From contig CAILHX010000012.1 of NCBI GenBank assembly GCA_903834185.1, positions 1 through 64,000 of the forward strand: 64,000 nucleotides of DNA, given 5' to 3'. Shown here one piece after another: positions 30,660 to 40,130 of the stretch. Each line of letters begins with the position of its first letter. Position 1 is the stretch's first letter. The notes beneath the pieces were generated by a model that worked only from the letters and a program-made list of their open reading frames with translations, made no database searches and was not told the origin of the DNA. The position numbers were made by a program, and so were the translations under genes. The stretch comes from an uncultured Methylophilaceae bacterium. GTDB taxonomy: Bacteria; Pseudomonadota; Gammaproteobacteria; Burkholderiales; Methylophilaceae.

Positions 30660-31013
30660 TCAGTCTTTTGTACGCTCAATCACCACGCCCAACGCTTTCA
30701 GCCCCGGCAACACAGCGGGCTTGGCGACTTTGACTTTTACCCAAGGCGCGCCGAATTCATTAAGTATCAACTGGCACACATGCTCAGCCAGCGCTTCTAC
30801 CAGATGAAAACTTTTCTCTGACAGGGTGTGGCGTATGCGGGTGACGATGTCGCCATAATCCAGAGTATCGACAATAGCATCGGTTTGGCATGCGCGCGAA
30901 TGCGGCATGGCGACTTCGATATCGAGGATAACGGTTTGTGGAGTCGCGCGCTCCCACTCCGGCACGCCTAGATGGGTTTGTACTTTGACTTCCTGCAAGA
31001 AAATGATGTCCAT
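30660..31013 (-). CDS. folB: Dihydroneopterin aldolase
   Basis: A 117-residue enzyme of folate synthesis that cleaves dihydroneopterin. MDIIFLQEVKVQTHLGVPEWERA, TLDYGDIVTRI and FHLVEALAEHVCQLIL match the family. It converges on xerD and is divergent from plsY with a 50-base gap, the same folB-plsY arrangement seen in other proteobacteria. Confidence 0.93.
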   Translation of the reverse strand: MDIIFLQEVKVQTHLGVPEWERATPQTVILDIEVAMPHSRACQTDAIVDTLDYGDIVTRIRHTLSEKSFHLVEALAEHVCQLILNEFGAPWVKVKVAKPAVLPGLKALGVVIERTKD

Positions 31014-31063
31014 GCTTTGTTGTACGCTAGAATCCTGTTTTTTTAGATTCTAATCCATTCTTT

Positions 31064-31666
31064 ATGAGTTCATTGATTTTCATACTGGTGTTCGTTGTTG
31101 CGGCTTATTTAATAGGATCCATCTCGTTCGGGGTGGTGATGAGCAAAGTCTTTGGCTTGCCTGACCCGCACAGCTATGGCTCCGGCAACCCGGGGGCGAC
31201 CAATGTGTTGCGTAGCGGCAAGAAGCTGGCAGCAGCGCTGACCTTGTTCGGTGATGCGGCCAAAGGCTGGCTGCCAGTTTGGCTTGCGCTGCATATGGGT
31301 TTGGCGCTTATGTGGGTGGATGCCATCGCCGCCGCGGTTTTCCTGGGCCATCTCTATCCATGCTTACATGGCTTCAAAGGTGGCAAGGGCGTGGCGACTG
31401 CGTTCGGTATCCTGCTGGCATTTTCTGCGCCGGCCGCTTTATGTGTGTTCGCCACATGGATCGTGGTATTCGCCATTTGGCGTATCTCTTCGCTGGCGGC
31501 GATTGTGGCCGGTGTTTCCAGTGTACTTTATGCGGGGCTGATACTGGGTTGGGATGCACAGGTGCTGGCATATACGGCCATCGCGGTGGTGCTGATCTGG
31601 CGACACAAAGCCAACATCCAGAGATTAGTGAAGGGCGAAGAGCCTGCGTTTGGTAAAGCCAAGTAA
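31064..31666 (+). CDS. plsY: Acyl-phosphate:glycerol-3-phosphate acyltransferase PlsY
   Basis: A 200-residue inner-membrane enzyme with about five spans that makes lysophosphatidic acid from acyl phosphate. The three conserved loops are GSGNPGATNVLRSGKK, FLGHLYPCLHGFKGGKGVAT and the C-terminal IWRHKANIQRL. It abuts tsaD tail to tail. Confidence 0.95.
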   Translation: MSSLIFILVFVVAAYLIGSISFGVVMSKVFGLPDPHSYGSGNPGATNVLRSGKKLAAALTLFGDAAKGWLPVWLALHMGLALMWVDAIAAAVFLGHLYPCLHGFKGGKGVATAFGILLAFSAPAALCVFATWIVVFAIWRISSLAAIVAGVSSVLYAGLILGWDAQVLAYTAIAVVLIWRHKANIQRLVKGEEPAFGKAK

Positions 31667-32695
31667 CTATTCAGGCACAGTCAGTTCGGCCAGGTCCCAG
31701 CGTGCCTTGATGGTGAAAGCATGGTCTCCGGCCTGGGTATGCTTCATGCGCATGGCTCCGGCAAAAGCGATCATGGCACCATTGTCGGTACAGAATTCCA
31801 GGCGCGGATAAGCGACGTTCCAGCCTTGCTTTGCCGCAGTCTGGTTCATACTTTCACGTAGCTGCCGGTTGGCCCCCACCCCACCTGAAACGATTAGGCT
31901 TTTGAGGCCGGTCTGTTTGAGTGCGCTGGCACATTTGGCCGTCAGCACTTCCACGATGGCTTCCTGAAAGGCATAGGCGATATCGGCGCGAGTTTGTTCA
32001 GGCATTTGTTCACCCGGCGGCTGATGCTTTTTTACCAGCGTGAGCACTGCGGTCTTCAGTCCGCTGAAACTGAAATTCAGATCGCCGCTCTTGAGCATGG
32101 GGCGCGGCAGCTTGAAGTGGGGCTTGCCCTGGCCTGCAAGTTTGGACAATGCCGCCCCTCCTGGATAATCCAGCCCCAGCAGTTTGGCGGTTTTATCAAA
32201 AGCTTCGCCCGCAGCGTCATCCAGCGTGTCGCCCAGCAATTCGTAATCGCCGATGCCACTCACACGCATCAGTTGTGTATGCCCGCCGGAAACCAGTAAC
32301 GCGACAAAGGGAAACGCAGGCGGGTTATCTTCCAGCAATGGTGAAAGCAGGTGGCCTTCCAGGTGATGTACGCCCAATGTGGGGACATTGAGGGCAAACG
32401 CCAGCGCCTCGGCGATGCTGGCACCCACCAGCAACGCCCCAGCCAGACCGGGGCCCTGGGTATAGGCGATGGCTTCGATGTCGCTCAGTTTGGCGTTGGC
32501 ATCGGCCAGCACTTTGTTGGTCAGCGGCAGTGCGCGGCGGATATGATCACGCGAAGCAAGCTCCGGCACCACACCACCATACTCCGCATGCATTTTGACT
32601 TGCGAATGCAGCGCGTGCGCCAGCAAGCCGCGCTGTGTGTCGTACAAGGCGATGCCGGTTTCGTCGCAGGAAGATTCTATTCCAAGAACTAGCAT
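31667..32695 (-). CDS. tsaD: tRNA threonylcarbamoyladenosine synthase subunit TsaD
   Basis: A 342-residue ASKHA-fold metalloenzyme that transfers the threonylcarbamoyl group to A37 of ANN-decoding tRNAs. The start [19 protein letters not shown], the metal-binding HHLEGHL, and [11 protein letters not shown] are diagnostic. It is divergent from rpsU, the usual order for the macromolecular synthesis operon. Confidence 0.96.
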   Translation of the reverse strand: MLVLGIESSCDETGIALYDTQRGLLAHALHSQVKMHAEYGGVVPELASRDHIRRALPLTNKVLADANAKLSDIEAIAYTQGPGLAGALLVGASIAEALAFALNVPTLGVHHLEGHLLSPLLEDNPPAFPFVALLVSGGHTQLMRVSGIGDYELLGDTLDDAAGEAFDKTAKLLGLDYPGGAALSKLAGQGKPHFKLPRPMLKSGDLNFSFSGLKTAVLTLVKKHQPPGEQMPEQTRADIAYAFQEAIVEVLTAKCASALKQTGLKSLIVSGGVGANRQLRESMNQTAAKQGWNVAYPRLEFCTDNGAMIAFAGAMRMKHTQAGDHAFTIKARWDLAELTVPE

Positions 32696-32726
32696 TGAAA
32701 ATATGAGGGATATTGATTGATTGTGA

Positions 32727-32755
32727 TTGATTAAAAGCAGTTAGCTCATTAGAAT
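32727..32755 (+). promoter_or_regulatory. Sigma-70 promoter candidate for rpsU-yqeY-dnaG-rpoD
   Basis: TTGATT (32727-32732), a 17-base spacer and TAGAAT (32750-32755) lie 43 bases upstream of the rpsU ATG and point in the right direction. Spacing is ideal and both hexamers differ from consensus at two or fewer positions. Confidence 0.5.
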
Positions 32756-32797
32756 AGCACCCTTTTTCCGAATTCCCTTTAAGGAGAACTATTTTCC

Positions 32798-33010
32798 ATG
32801 TCTAATGTACGTGTAAAAGAGAACGAACCGTTTGACGTTGCCCTGCGCCGTTTCAAGCGCATTATAGAGAAGACCGGTCTGTTGACCGAACTACGTGCCC
32901 GCGAATTTTACGAGAAGCCCACCTGGGAACGCAAGCGTAAGGCTGCTGCTGCTGTAAAGCGCACCCATCGCCGTCTGCGCAACCAGACTCTGCCTCCAAA
33001 GCTGTATTAA
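32798..33010 (+). CDS. rpsU: Ribosomal protein S21
   Basis: A 70-residue basic small-subunit protein ([20 protein letters not shown] and [12 protein letters not shown]). It takes part in initiation-complex formation with mRNA. A strong AAGGAG lies upstream. First gene of the macromolecular-synthesis operon, followed by yqeY, dnaG and rpoD. Confidence 0.97.
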   Translation: MSNVRVKENEPFDVALRRFKRIIEKTGLLTELRAREFYEKPTWERKRKAAAAVKRTHRRLRNQTLPPKLY

Positions 33011-33038
33011 TTCCCCCCGGCTGTTGTAGTTACACCCC

Positions 33039-33482
33039 GTGTCGCTGCGTTTACAGATTAGCGAAGATATGAAGACTGCCATGCGCGCTAAGGATAGCGC
33101 GCGGCTTTCGGCTATCCGTTTGCTGCTGTCCGCGATGAAGCAGCGCGAAGTGGATGAACGCATCGAACTAGATGACACGCAGGTGATCGAGATCATTGAA
33201 AAGATGCTCAAGCAACGCCGCGATTCCATCAGCCAGTACGAAGCAGCCAAACGCACCGATCTGGCGGATGTAGAGAAGTTTGAAGTACAAGTGCTGAGTG
33301 GATATCTGCCACAGGCACTGACCGAAGCCGAGATCGCCGCCATTATCGAAAAGGTGATCGCCGACACCGGCGCAGCCGGTGTGAAAGATATGGGCAAGGT
33401 GATGGGCTTGGTGAAACCGCAAATCGTCGGACGGGCGGATATGGGCAAGGTTTCCGGCCAAATCAAAACCCGCCTCGGTTAG
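33039..33482 (+). CDS. yqeY: GatB/YqeY-domain protein
   Basis: A 147-residue YqeY protein made of the two helical domains shared with the GatB tail that contacts tRNA (LRLQISEDMKTAMRAKDSAR and GMVMG-like MGKVMGLVKPQIVGRADMGKVS). The exact role of free YqeY is not settled. GTG start, 28 bases after rpsU. The position between rpsU and dnaG is conserved in proteobacteria. Confidence 0.92.
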   Translation: MSLRLQISEDMKTAMRAKDSARLSAIRLLLSAMKQREVDERIELDDTQVIEIIEKMLKQRRDSISQYEAAKRTDLADVEKFEVQVLSGYLPQALTEAEIAAIIEKVIADTGAAGVKDMGKVMGLVKPQIVGRADMGKVSGQIKTRLG

Positions 33483-33557
33483 ATTTAAGTTTTAAAATGA
33501 GCAAGTTACTAGATTAGGGAGCGCAAGCTCCTTTTTTTACGCCATAATTCCTATACT

Positions 33558-35309
33558 TTGATCCCAGAGCAATTCATCCAGGAACTCTTGAACCGCGTCG
33601 ACATCGTTGACGTGATCGATGCTGCCGTGCCACTGAAAAAGGCCGGGGCCAACCACATTGCCTGCTGCCCGTTCCACGGTGAAAAAACACCTTCTTTCAC
33701 GGTAAGCCCCACCAAGCAGTTCTATCACTGTTTCGGTTGCGGAGCACATGGAACCGCTATCGGCTTCTTGATGGAATATCAAGGGCTGACCTTTGTAGAA
33801 GCCGTTGAAGACCTGGCCAAGAGAGCCGGGGTTAAAGTGCCGCAAGTTGAACGCGACTCACCGCAAGCTCCACGTCCTGCCGCCAGCCAATACGAGCTGA
33901 TGCAGCAAGCTTTGGCTTATTACCGCGCGGAACTGAAAAAATCCGACACCGCCATCACTTATCTGAAAGGGCGTGGTTTATCCGGGGAAATAGCCGCACG
34001 CTTTCAAATGGGTTATGCACCTTCCGGCTGGCAGAACCTGCGTGCGGTATTTTCCGATTACGAAAATTCCGCACTTACAACTCTGGGGTTGACCAAAAAA
34101 AGTGAAGAAGGCCGTTATTACGACCAATTCAGGGATCGAGTGATGTTCCCCATACACGATCAACGCGGCCAGGTCATCGGTTTTGGCGGGCGCGTGTTGA
34201 GTTCCGAAAACGGAGAAGGCCCCAAATACCTGAACTCGCCGGAGACCCCTTTGTTCCAGAAAGGACAGGAGTTATACGGCCTGTTTCTGGCGCGGCAAGC
34301 CATTCGTACCAAAGGTTGCGTGGTGGTGGTGGAAGGCTATATGGATGTCGTGGCGCTGGCGCAGAGCGGTATCGAGTATGCAGTGGCCACGCTGGGTACC
34401 GCGACCACCCCGCAACATATTGCCAAACTGATGCGGCAGACCGACGACATCATTTTCTGTTTTGATGGTGATGCTGCAGGGCGCAAAGCCGCATGGCGTG
34501 CCGCCATCAATGCACTGCCGGTGCTTACCGACAAACTCAAGCTGTCTTTCCTTTTTTTGCCGGCAGAACACGACCCGGACAGTTACGTGCGCGAGTTCGG
34601 GCGCGAACGATTCGAGAGTGAGGCAAAAGCTGCCCTGCCTCTTTCCGCTTACTTGATGCAGGAATTATCCAGCCACCATGACATGGGCACCCCAGAAGGA
34701 CGCGTGCGCTTTCTGGATGACGCCAAGCCAATACTGCAGCAGTTGCAAGCCCCGAAAATGAATCTGATGCTACGTAAACGCGTGGCGGAACTTGCCGGGA
34801 TTACTCAAGTTGAAGTGGAGTCATTGCTCCAACTGGAAGCGCCCTCTGCACCACGCAAAGTTCAGGCAAAAGCGCCGCGCCGCGCGCCGACATTATCGCG
34901 CAAGCTGTTACAATTATTATTGATAAAGCCGGATCTGGCGATGCAACTTGATTTAGCACGCCTGCCAAAAGGCGGCGCAGAGTTCGAGGCATTGGCACGC
35001 ATTATTGAATTGGTGGATGCTAACCCACTGATCAACGCCGCGACCTTGTTGCAAAGTCTGCATGGAGTAATCAACGAACAGTTGTTAAGCGAATTATCCG
35101 GCGAGCTGCTGAGCTGGGAAGATGAAGAGTTTGACGTGGCATTGGAATTTGATGGCGCCTTACGTCAGTTGATCGGCGCCAGCCAGCAGGATGAAGTGAA
35201 GAAGATATTAGCGCTGGCTCAGGAACGAGGGCCGCAAGCACTTACGGCAGAGCAGCGCGAGATACTGCAACTCTATCGTAAAGCAGTGTTGCCCAAAAAC
35301 TCATCTTAG
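33558..35309 (+). CDS. dnaG: DNA primase DnaG
   Basis: A 583-residue primase that lays down RNA primers at the fork. The N-terminal CHC2 zinc finger is [11 protein letters not shown] with HCFGCGAHG; the TOPRIM core shows [14 protein letters not shown] and [16 protein letters not shown]; the C-terminal region binds DnaB helicase. The start is TTG in front of [16 protein letters not shown]. Placed between yqeY and rpoD as usual. Confidence 0.96.
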   Translation: MIPEQFIQELLNRVDIVDVIDAAVPLKKAGANHIACCPFHGEKTPSFTVSPTKQFYHCFGCGAHGTAIGFLMEYQGLTFVEAVEDLAKRAGVKVPQVERDSPQAPRPAASQYELMQQALAYYRAELKKSDTAITYLKGRGLSGEIAARFQMGYAPSGWQNLRAVFSDYENSALTTLGLTKKSEEGRYYDQFRDRVMFPIHDQRGQVIGFGGRVLSSENGEGPKYLNSPETPLFQKGQELYGLFLARQAIRTKGCVVVVEGYMDVVALAQSGIEYAVATLGTATTPQHIAKLMRQTDDIIFCFDGDAAGRKAAWRAAINALPVLTDKLKLSFLFLPAEHDPDSYVREFGRERFESEAKAALPLSAYLMQELSSHHDMGTPEGRVRFLDDAKPILQQLQAPKMNLMLRKRVAELAGITQVEVESLLQLEAPSAPRKVQAKAPRRAPTLSRKLLQLLLIKPDLAMQLDLARLPKGGAEFEALARIIELVDANPLINAATLLQSLHGVINEQLLSELSGELLSWEDEEFDVALEFDGALRQLIGASQQDEVKKILALAQERGPQALTAEQREILQLYRKAVLPKNSS

Positions 35310-35371
35310 CTTGTGATATAATTCAAGGTTTTCCGCTCAACCCAGCGCTAGCCCAGAATCGGAATCGCCCT

Positions 35372-37285
35372 ATGGCCCACGACGACCAAAACGACAAACC
35401 AAACGATAAACCTGAAGTCTTGCTTGCCAATGATCTGGATGCGCGTCGTACGCGCCTCAAGAATCTCATCGCACTGGGCAAGGAGCGTAGCTATCTGACC
35501 TACGCCGAAATCAACGACCATCTACCGGATGACGTTCAGGACCCGGAGCAGATCGACAGCATTATCGGCATGATCAGCGACATGGGTATCCAGGTGTATG
35601 AAGAAGCCCCGGATGCGGAAGTGCTGCTCATGTCTGACGCGCCAGCCGCTGTCACCGATGAAGATGCGGTGGAAGAAGCCGAGCAGGCGCTTTCCACGGT
35701 AGATTCGGAATTTGGCCGTACCACCGACCCGGTGCGCATGTACATGCGCGAAATGGGGACGGTAGACCTGCTTACCCGCGAGGGCGAGATTGAAATCGCC
35801 AAGCGTATCGAAGATGGCCTCAAGCACATGGTTCAGGCCATTTCCGCCTGTCCAAGCACCATTGCCGACCTGCTGGCATTGGTAGACAAGCTTGAAACGG
35901 ACGAGATCCGTGCAGACGAACTGGTTGACGGCCTGATAGATGCAGATGCTCCCTTAGACGAACCGGTCATGGCTGACGACGATGAACCCGACGAAGACGC
36001 CGAAGATGAAGAAGAGTCGGACGAAGATGGTGCTAAAGCAGCCGCCGTTTCTGCCGCCGCGCTAGCCGAGCTGAAAAAGCAGGTACTGGAACGCTTTGCG
36101 GTCATCCGTCAGTCTTACGCCAAAATGATCAAAGTGCTGGAAAAGAACGACTCCCAGCATAAGGACTACAAAAAGCATCAGGAAGCGATTCTTGAAGAGC
36201 TGATGGCTTTCCGCTTTTCTGCCAAGCAGGTAGAAGCTTTGTGCGACGGCCTGCGCAGTATCGTGGAAGAATTGCGCAGCCATGAACGCAACATTATGAG
36301 TTTCTGCGTGAATAAGGCTGGTATGCCGCGCGCGCATTTCATCAAAGCATTCCCCGGCAACGAGAGCAATCTGGAGTGGCTGGCTGGCGAAATCGCTGCC
36401 GGCAAACCTTACAGTATCAAGCTGGAACGTTTCCGCCACTCCATTATCGATCAGCAACAACGACTGATCAACCTGCAAGCCAAGGTCGGCATACCAATCA
36501 AGGAACTGAAAGAGATCAACAAGCAGATGTCCACCGGCGAAGCCCGTGCACGTCGTGCCAAGCGCGAGATGATTGAGGCCAATCTGCGTTTGGTGATTTC
36601 CATCGCAAAAAAATATACCAACCGCGGTCTGCAATTTCTGGATCTGATTCAGGAAGGCAATATCGGTTTGATGAAAGCGGTAGATAAATTCGAATACAGA
36701 CGCGGCTACAAGTTTTCGACCTATGCCACCTGGTGGATACGTCAGGCCATTACCCGCTCCATTGCTGACCAGGCGCGCACCATCCGTATTCCGGTGCACA
36801 TGATAGAAACCATCAACAAGATGAATCGTATCAGCCGCCAGATTCTGCAAGAAACCGGCCAGGAACCTGATCCAGCTACGCTGGCAGAGAAAATGGAGAT
36901 TCCTGAGGACAAGATACGCAAGATCCTCAAGATCTCCAAAGAGCCGATTTCCATGGAAACGCCTATTGGTGACGATGACGATTCGCATCTGGGCGACTTT
37001 ATTGAAGACCAGGCCACGATGGCGCCGGTAGATGCCGCTATCTATGCAGGTTTGCGTGAAGTCACCAAAGAAATTCTGGATTCGCTGACGCCGCGAGAAG
37101 CCAAAGTGTTGCGTATGCGTTTCGGCATAGAGATGAACACTGACCATACACTGGAAGAAGTGGGCAAACAGTTCGATGTCACCCGTGAACGCATACGCCA
37201 GATCGAAGCCAAAGCATTGCGTAAACTGCGTCATCCAACGCGCTCTGACAAATTGCGCAGCTTCCTCGGGAGCGACAGCGAGTAA
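35372..37285 (+). CDS. rpoD: RNA polymerase primary sigma factor RpoD
   Basis: A 637-residue sigma-70. Region 1.1 precedes an acidic low-complexity insert (about residues 190-220, rich in D and E). Region 2 shows [20 protein letters not shown] and [15 protein letters not shown], region 3 follows, and region 4 shows [20 protein letters not shown]. It directs housekeeping transcription. Nine bases separate its stop from tRNA-Ile, so both may share a transcript. A TATAAT at 35317-35322 could drive an internal promoter. Confidence 0.97.
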   Translation: MAHDDQNDKPNDKPEVLLANDLDARRTRLKNLIALGKERSYLTYAEINDHLPDDVQDPEQIDSIIGMISDMGIQVYEEAPDAEVLLMSDAPAAVTDEDAVEEAEQALSTVDSEFGRTTDPVRMYMREMGTVDLLTREGEIEIAKRIEDGLKHMVQAISACPSTIADLLALVDKLETDEIRADELVDGLIDADAPLDEPVMADDDEPDEDAEDEEESDEDGAKAAAVSAAALAELKKQVLERFAVIRQSYAKMIKVLEKNDSQHKDYKKHQEAILEELMAFRFSAKQVEALCDGLRSIVEELRSHERNIMSFCVNKAGMPRAHFIKAFPGNESNLEWLAGEIAAGKPYSIKLERFRHSIIDQQQRLINLQAKVGIPIKELKEINKQMSTGEARARRAKREMIEANLRLVISIAKKYTNRGLQFLDLIQEGNIGLMKAVDKFEYRRGYKFSTYATWWIRQAITRSIADQARTIRIPVHMIETINKMNRISRQILQETGQEPDPATLAEKMEIPEDKIRKILKISKEPISMETPIGDDDDSHLGDFIEDQATMAPVDAAIYAGLREVTKEILDSLTPREAKVLRMRFGIEMNTDHTLEEVGKQFDVTRERIRQIEAKALRKLRHPTRSDKLRSFLGSDSE

Positions 37286-37294
37286 TAGCTTTTC

Positions 37295-37375
<81 letters not shown>

Positions 37376-37381
37376 GAATCA

Positions 37382-37407
37382 AAGGCTGACAGAGATGTTG
37401 GCCTTTT
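37382..37407 (+). terminator. Terminator after tRNA-Ile
   Basis: AAGGCTGACA (37382-37391), loop GAGA, TGTTGGCCTT (37396-37405), then a T run. Ten paired positions including two G-T wobbles. It closes the tRNA transcript and lies in the left end of element 1. Confidence 0.75.
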
Positions 37408-37430
37408 TCTTATCCATGCCACTTCTGCAG

Positions 37431-38876
37431 CTAATCAAATTTTATTAGCTTCATCTCGTCGGACACTATGCACTTATCCTTTGGTGAATAGCGTGCTTGA
37501 TATAACTTAAAATCCTTTCGACCTAATTCCTTGCATTTGCGCTCAATGATTTTCACGATTTTGATTTTGTCTTCCAGACTGGTTTTTATACCGAATATTA
37601 GTCCCTCTAATGAATGAAAATCATACTGAAGAAGGCGATCCTTTTTATCAGAAAAACTACTTAAATTACTTGTCAAAATTAAACGATATTCCTTTTCATA
37701 CTTCCAGTCATCGGACTTAATTAATATGTCTCTATGAAAGTTGGACCAATAGCGTGCGCGCCACGCTTCTTCGTCACTCAACATATCATCTGCACAGATG
37801 CTCCTATTTCCCTCGTCAAAATACCAAGAGGCATTTAGTTGGGTAATCGATAATCTACCGAGATATCTAAAAAAATCTATATCCCCAAAACCTTTAACAT
37901 AATCAACTTGCTCGAATTTATGACTAATGAATCCATGCGAGGGCGTGAAACCATGAGTCTTATTCCAGCTTCCTCCTGTCATGGTTTGCAAGTTCAAATT
38001 GAAGCTTTCCCCTACCGCATCGGCCTTGAATATTAAACATACACCTGAATGATTTTTCCCATAATGTCCCCAAACTGATGAATTACTGAAATCAGACATA
38101 AAACAGGCGACGTACCATTCTGGGTAAATCAACTGTTCAAGTTTTGAAATATAATTCTCAGGGAAGTCAGAAATTACAAAGTTTCTATTTTTGTAATCTG
38201 AAACATTGTCTTGGTTGCAGCGGTTAATAATGTCGAGTTGTGCGGAAGTTTGTTTATGAACTGCAAAAATTGCGCTTAGTACTTCATCAAGGTGTTTCTT
38301 CTCTTTTACAGAACGCTCCAAGACTTCAAACCAATTTAATTGCAATATCTCACTGAGGAATTGATTTGCCCTAGTATCAATGTTTTCTTTATATGTAGCC
38401 AGACCATTACTGTGGTGGATTTTGTATATTGCCCCCATTGCAATTTGATGTATCGCTCGAAGGTAAAAAAATAACTCTTCTCTGCGTACCGGACTACTGC
38501 GCTCAGAAATTCCTTTGATTAGTGCAATTATGTTCGGATTGCTAAAAAACGTACTCACTATTTCTGAAAATAGCGCTTTGTAATTTGTTGTAGGAAAATC
38601 TGATTCAGACAAAAAAACAGGAATTTCAATTTCAGTGAGTGGCTGCGTCTCCCCAACTATCGTTAGTAAACTGCAAAACCTTTCCAAGCATAATAGATAA
38701 TGTCTGAATAAGTTTTTCCAGACAATAAAGTCTCCTTGCCAATAAACATCCCGGTAGCCTTCCATTGGGTCATTTAATTGCTTAGGATGTGCAAAGTAAA
38801 TATTCTGGGTTTCTAATTCCTGATCATCGCCTATTAGGTTTTCAATGCTTCGAAAGCGATAAAATAATTTTGCCAT
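37431..38876 (-). CDS. DUF2971 family protein
   Basis: A 481-residue cytoplasmic protein of the DUF2971 type. The family pattern is visible: LFYRFRSIENLI and IYFAHPKQLNDPMEGY at the N-terminus, CFMSDFSNSSVWGHYGKNHSGVCLIF in the middle, and WKYEKEYRLIL near residue 400. No biochemical function is established; the family is frequent in mobile and defence-rich loci. The ATG at 38876 is preferred to a TTG 18 bases upstream. First gene of element 1, divergent from the 38995 gene. Confidence 0.82.
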   Translation of the reverse strand: MAKLFYRFRSIENLIGDDQELETQNIYFAHPKQLNDPMEGYRDVYWQGDFIVWKNLFRHYLLCLERFCSLLTIVGETQPLTEIEIPVFLSESDFPTTNYKALFSEIVSTFFSNPNIIALIKGISERSSPVRREELFFYLRAIHQIAMGAIYKIHHSNGLATYKENIDTRANQFLSEILQLNWFEVLERSVKEKKHLDEVLSAIFAVHKQTSAQLDIINRCNQDNVSDYKNRNFVISDFPENYISKLEQLIYPEWYVACFMSDFSNSSVWGHYGKNHSGVCLIFKADAVGESFNLNLQTMTGGSWNKTHGFTPSHGFISHKFEQVDYVKGFGDIDFFRYLGRLSITQLNASWYFDEGNRSICADDMLSDEEAWRARYWSNFHRDILIKSDDWKYEKEYRLILTSNLSSFSDKKDRLLQYDFHSLEGLIFGIKTSLEDKIKIVKIIERKCKELGRKDFKLYQARYSPKDKCIVSDEMKLIKFD

Positions 38877-38994
38877 GGATATTCCATTTCTCAAGCCCAG
38901 GAAAGTGGATTGTCGAATTATTAGTGAGCATTGGCAATCGACGAAAATTATCCTTCATTTTTAAAGATGGGCGTAGATAACTAACGAATTTGCC

Positions 38995-39690
38995 ATGTCA
39001 AAAAATCTAATTAACCTCCGGTTCGCGATTAGAAGCTCGTTAGGGCAGGTATCGTGTGTTTGGAGGCTTTGGGCGACTCGTCACGGCGATGTCTATCTTG
39101 CAACAAGCAGGATGGGAGGGATTGAGAAGTACAGTTTCCATAAATCTGGAATCTGCCGGAGTGCATTCACCAATGAACATGGTACCCCTAATTCTTTGAC
39201 CGACCGTGCTATGTTTAAATGGAAAAGAATGGCAACGCCTGCAACTGGTGAGGGGAGAATTTCCCGAGTTGCATGGCTGGGATTTCCAACCGACTATCTA
39301 TCGAAGACATCCGATTCAGGTACCAAGAATGTAACGTGGATCGAGGCCGCACCAACCGGTGGAGCTACATATGTTGAATTTGGGTTCACATGGGAGTCTC
39401 AAGAATTCGTTGAGAAAGCTTTTTGCGAGCGTCAAGAGCGTAGTCTACTAATGTATATAGTACTTCCCTCGGGTGAGGCACTTTTGGGGAGCTACTATCA
39501 CGCCGATTGGGAGAACAATGATTTGAGTTCCCCTGGCAACGGCGAAGGTCCAGATTTAGTTTTTTCCCAGCATGATCCTTACAATACAGGCAAACCAATT
39601 CGTATTCGCTTTGGGCCTATTCCTTCTGATGGTGATGCCTTAGTTCTCCAAGAGCTTGGGGGTTACTCCATGCCCAGTGGCATCACCTAA
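38995..39690 (+). CDS. Unknown element-borne protein
   Basis: A 231-residue soluble protein with many aromatic residues (SCVWRLWATRHGDVYLA, KYSFHKSGICRSAF, TYVEFGFTWESQEF). I do not recognise a characterised family; the start looks like a class of uncharacterised proteins seen near HTH regulators. No signal or membrane span. Its end overlaps the converging XRE gene by four bases. Confidence 0.65.
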   Translation: MSKNLINLRFAIRSSLGQVSCVWRLWATRHGDVYLATSRMGGIEKYSFHKSGICRSAFTNEHGTPNSLTDRAMFKWKRMATPATGEGRISRVAWLGFPTDYLSKTSDSGTKNVTWIEAAPTGGATYVEFGFTWESQEFVEKAFCERQERSLLMYIVLPSGEALLGSYYHADWENNDLSSPGNGEGPDLVFSQHDPYNTGKPIRIRFGPIPSDGDALVLQELGGYSMPSGIT

Positions 39691-40004
39691 GTTTTACTTT
39701 TAATGCTAACGGCCATCTCAAGTAGCCGTCCCTTTGTAGCCACATTAAGTTGACCATATAGCAAGATCAGTTTTGCCAATTCATCGTCTCTGGTGAATAG
39801 GTATGGTGTTGGAACATTGAGGACAGTCGCTAACCTTTCAGCAATCAAGAAATCTGGAACGTGTTTGCCCCTCTCGTACTGGTTAATACGAGGACTGGCT
39901 GAAAATTCATCTATACCGGCTGCAATACCCAGTTTCTTCTGTGACATACCAGCAGCAAGCCGCGCTTCACGCAATCGTTTTGAAATAACCGAAATGTCGT
40001 CCAT
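39687..40004 (-). CDS. XRE-family repressor
   Basis: A protein of about 105 residues with an N-terminal helix-turn-helix (RLREARLAAGMSQKKLGIAAGI, then RINQYERGKHVPD) and a short C-terminal tail that may dimerise. Start is the second of two adjacent ATG codons. It is divergent from the VapE-like gene, with CTTAGTAT/ATACTAAG repeats in the shared gap, as for a phage-type repressor controlling its own and the divergent promoter. Confidence 0.85.
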   Translation of the reverse strand: MDDISVISKRLREARLAAGMSQKKLGIAAGIDEFSASPRINQYERGKHVPDFLIAERLATVLNVPTPYLFTRDDELAKLILLYGQLNVATKGRLLEMAVSIKSKT

Positions 40005-40039
40005 CAAACCTCTGATCCAAAGTACCAGGCTCAGAGATT

Positions 40040-40081
40040 CTTAGTATTCTTGTTGACGCGATACTAAGGAATACTTAGCAT
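40040..40081. promoter_or_regulatory. Operator repeats and divergent promoter
   Basis: Three related boxes: CTTAGTATTC (40040-40049), GATACTAAGG (40060-40069) and GAATACTTAG (40069-40078). The first two form an inverted repeat CTTAGTAT/ATACTAAG. TTGACG (40053-40058) and TAGCAT (40076-40081) form a candidate plus-strand promoter with 17-base spacing, overlapped by the boxes, so repressor binding would block it. Confidence 0.55.
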
Positions 40082-40130
40082 CAAAGCCAAAAACGTGTTA
40101 AAAATAATTCAACTTCTTAGAAAGGCACAT

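Noticed and set aside
36062-37234. 390-codon open frame on the minus strand
   Set aside because: Antisense to rpoD across conserved sigma regions; no domain, no ribosome binding site.
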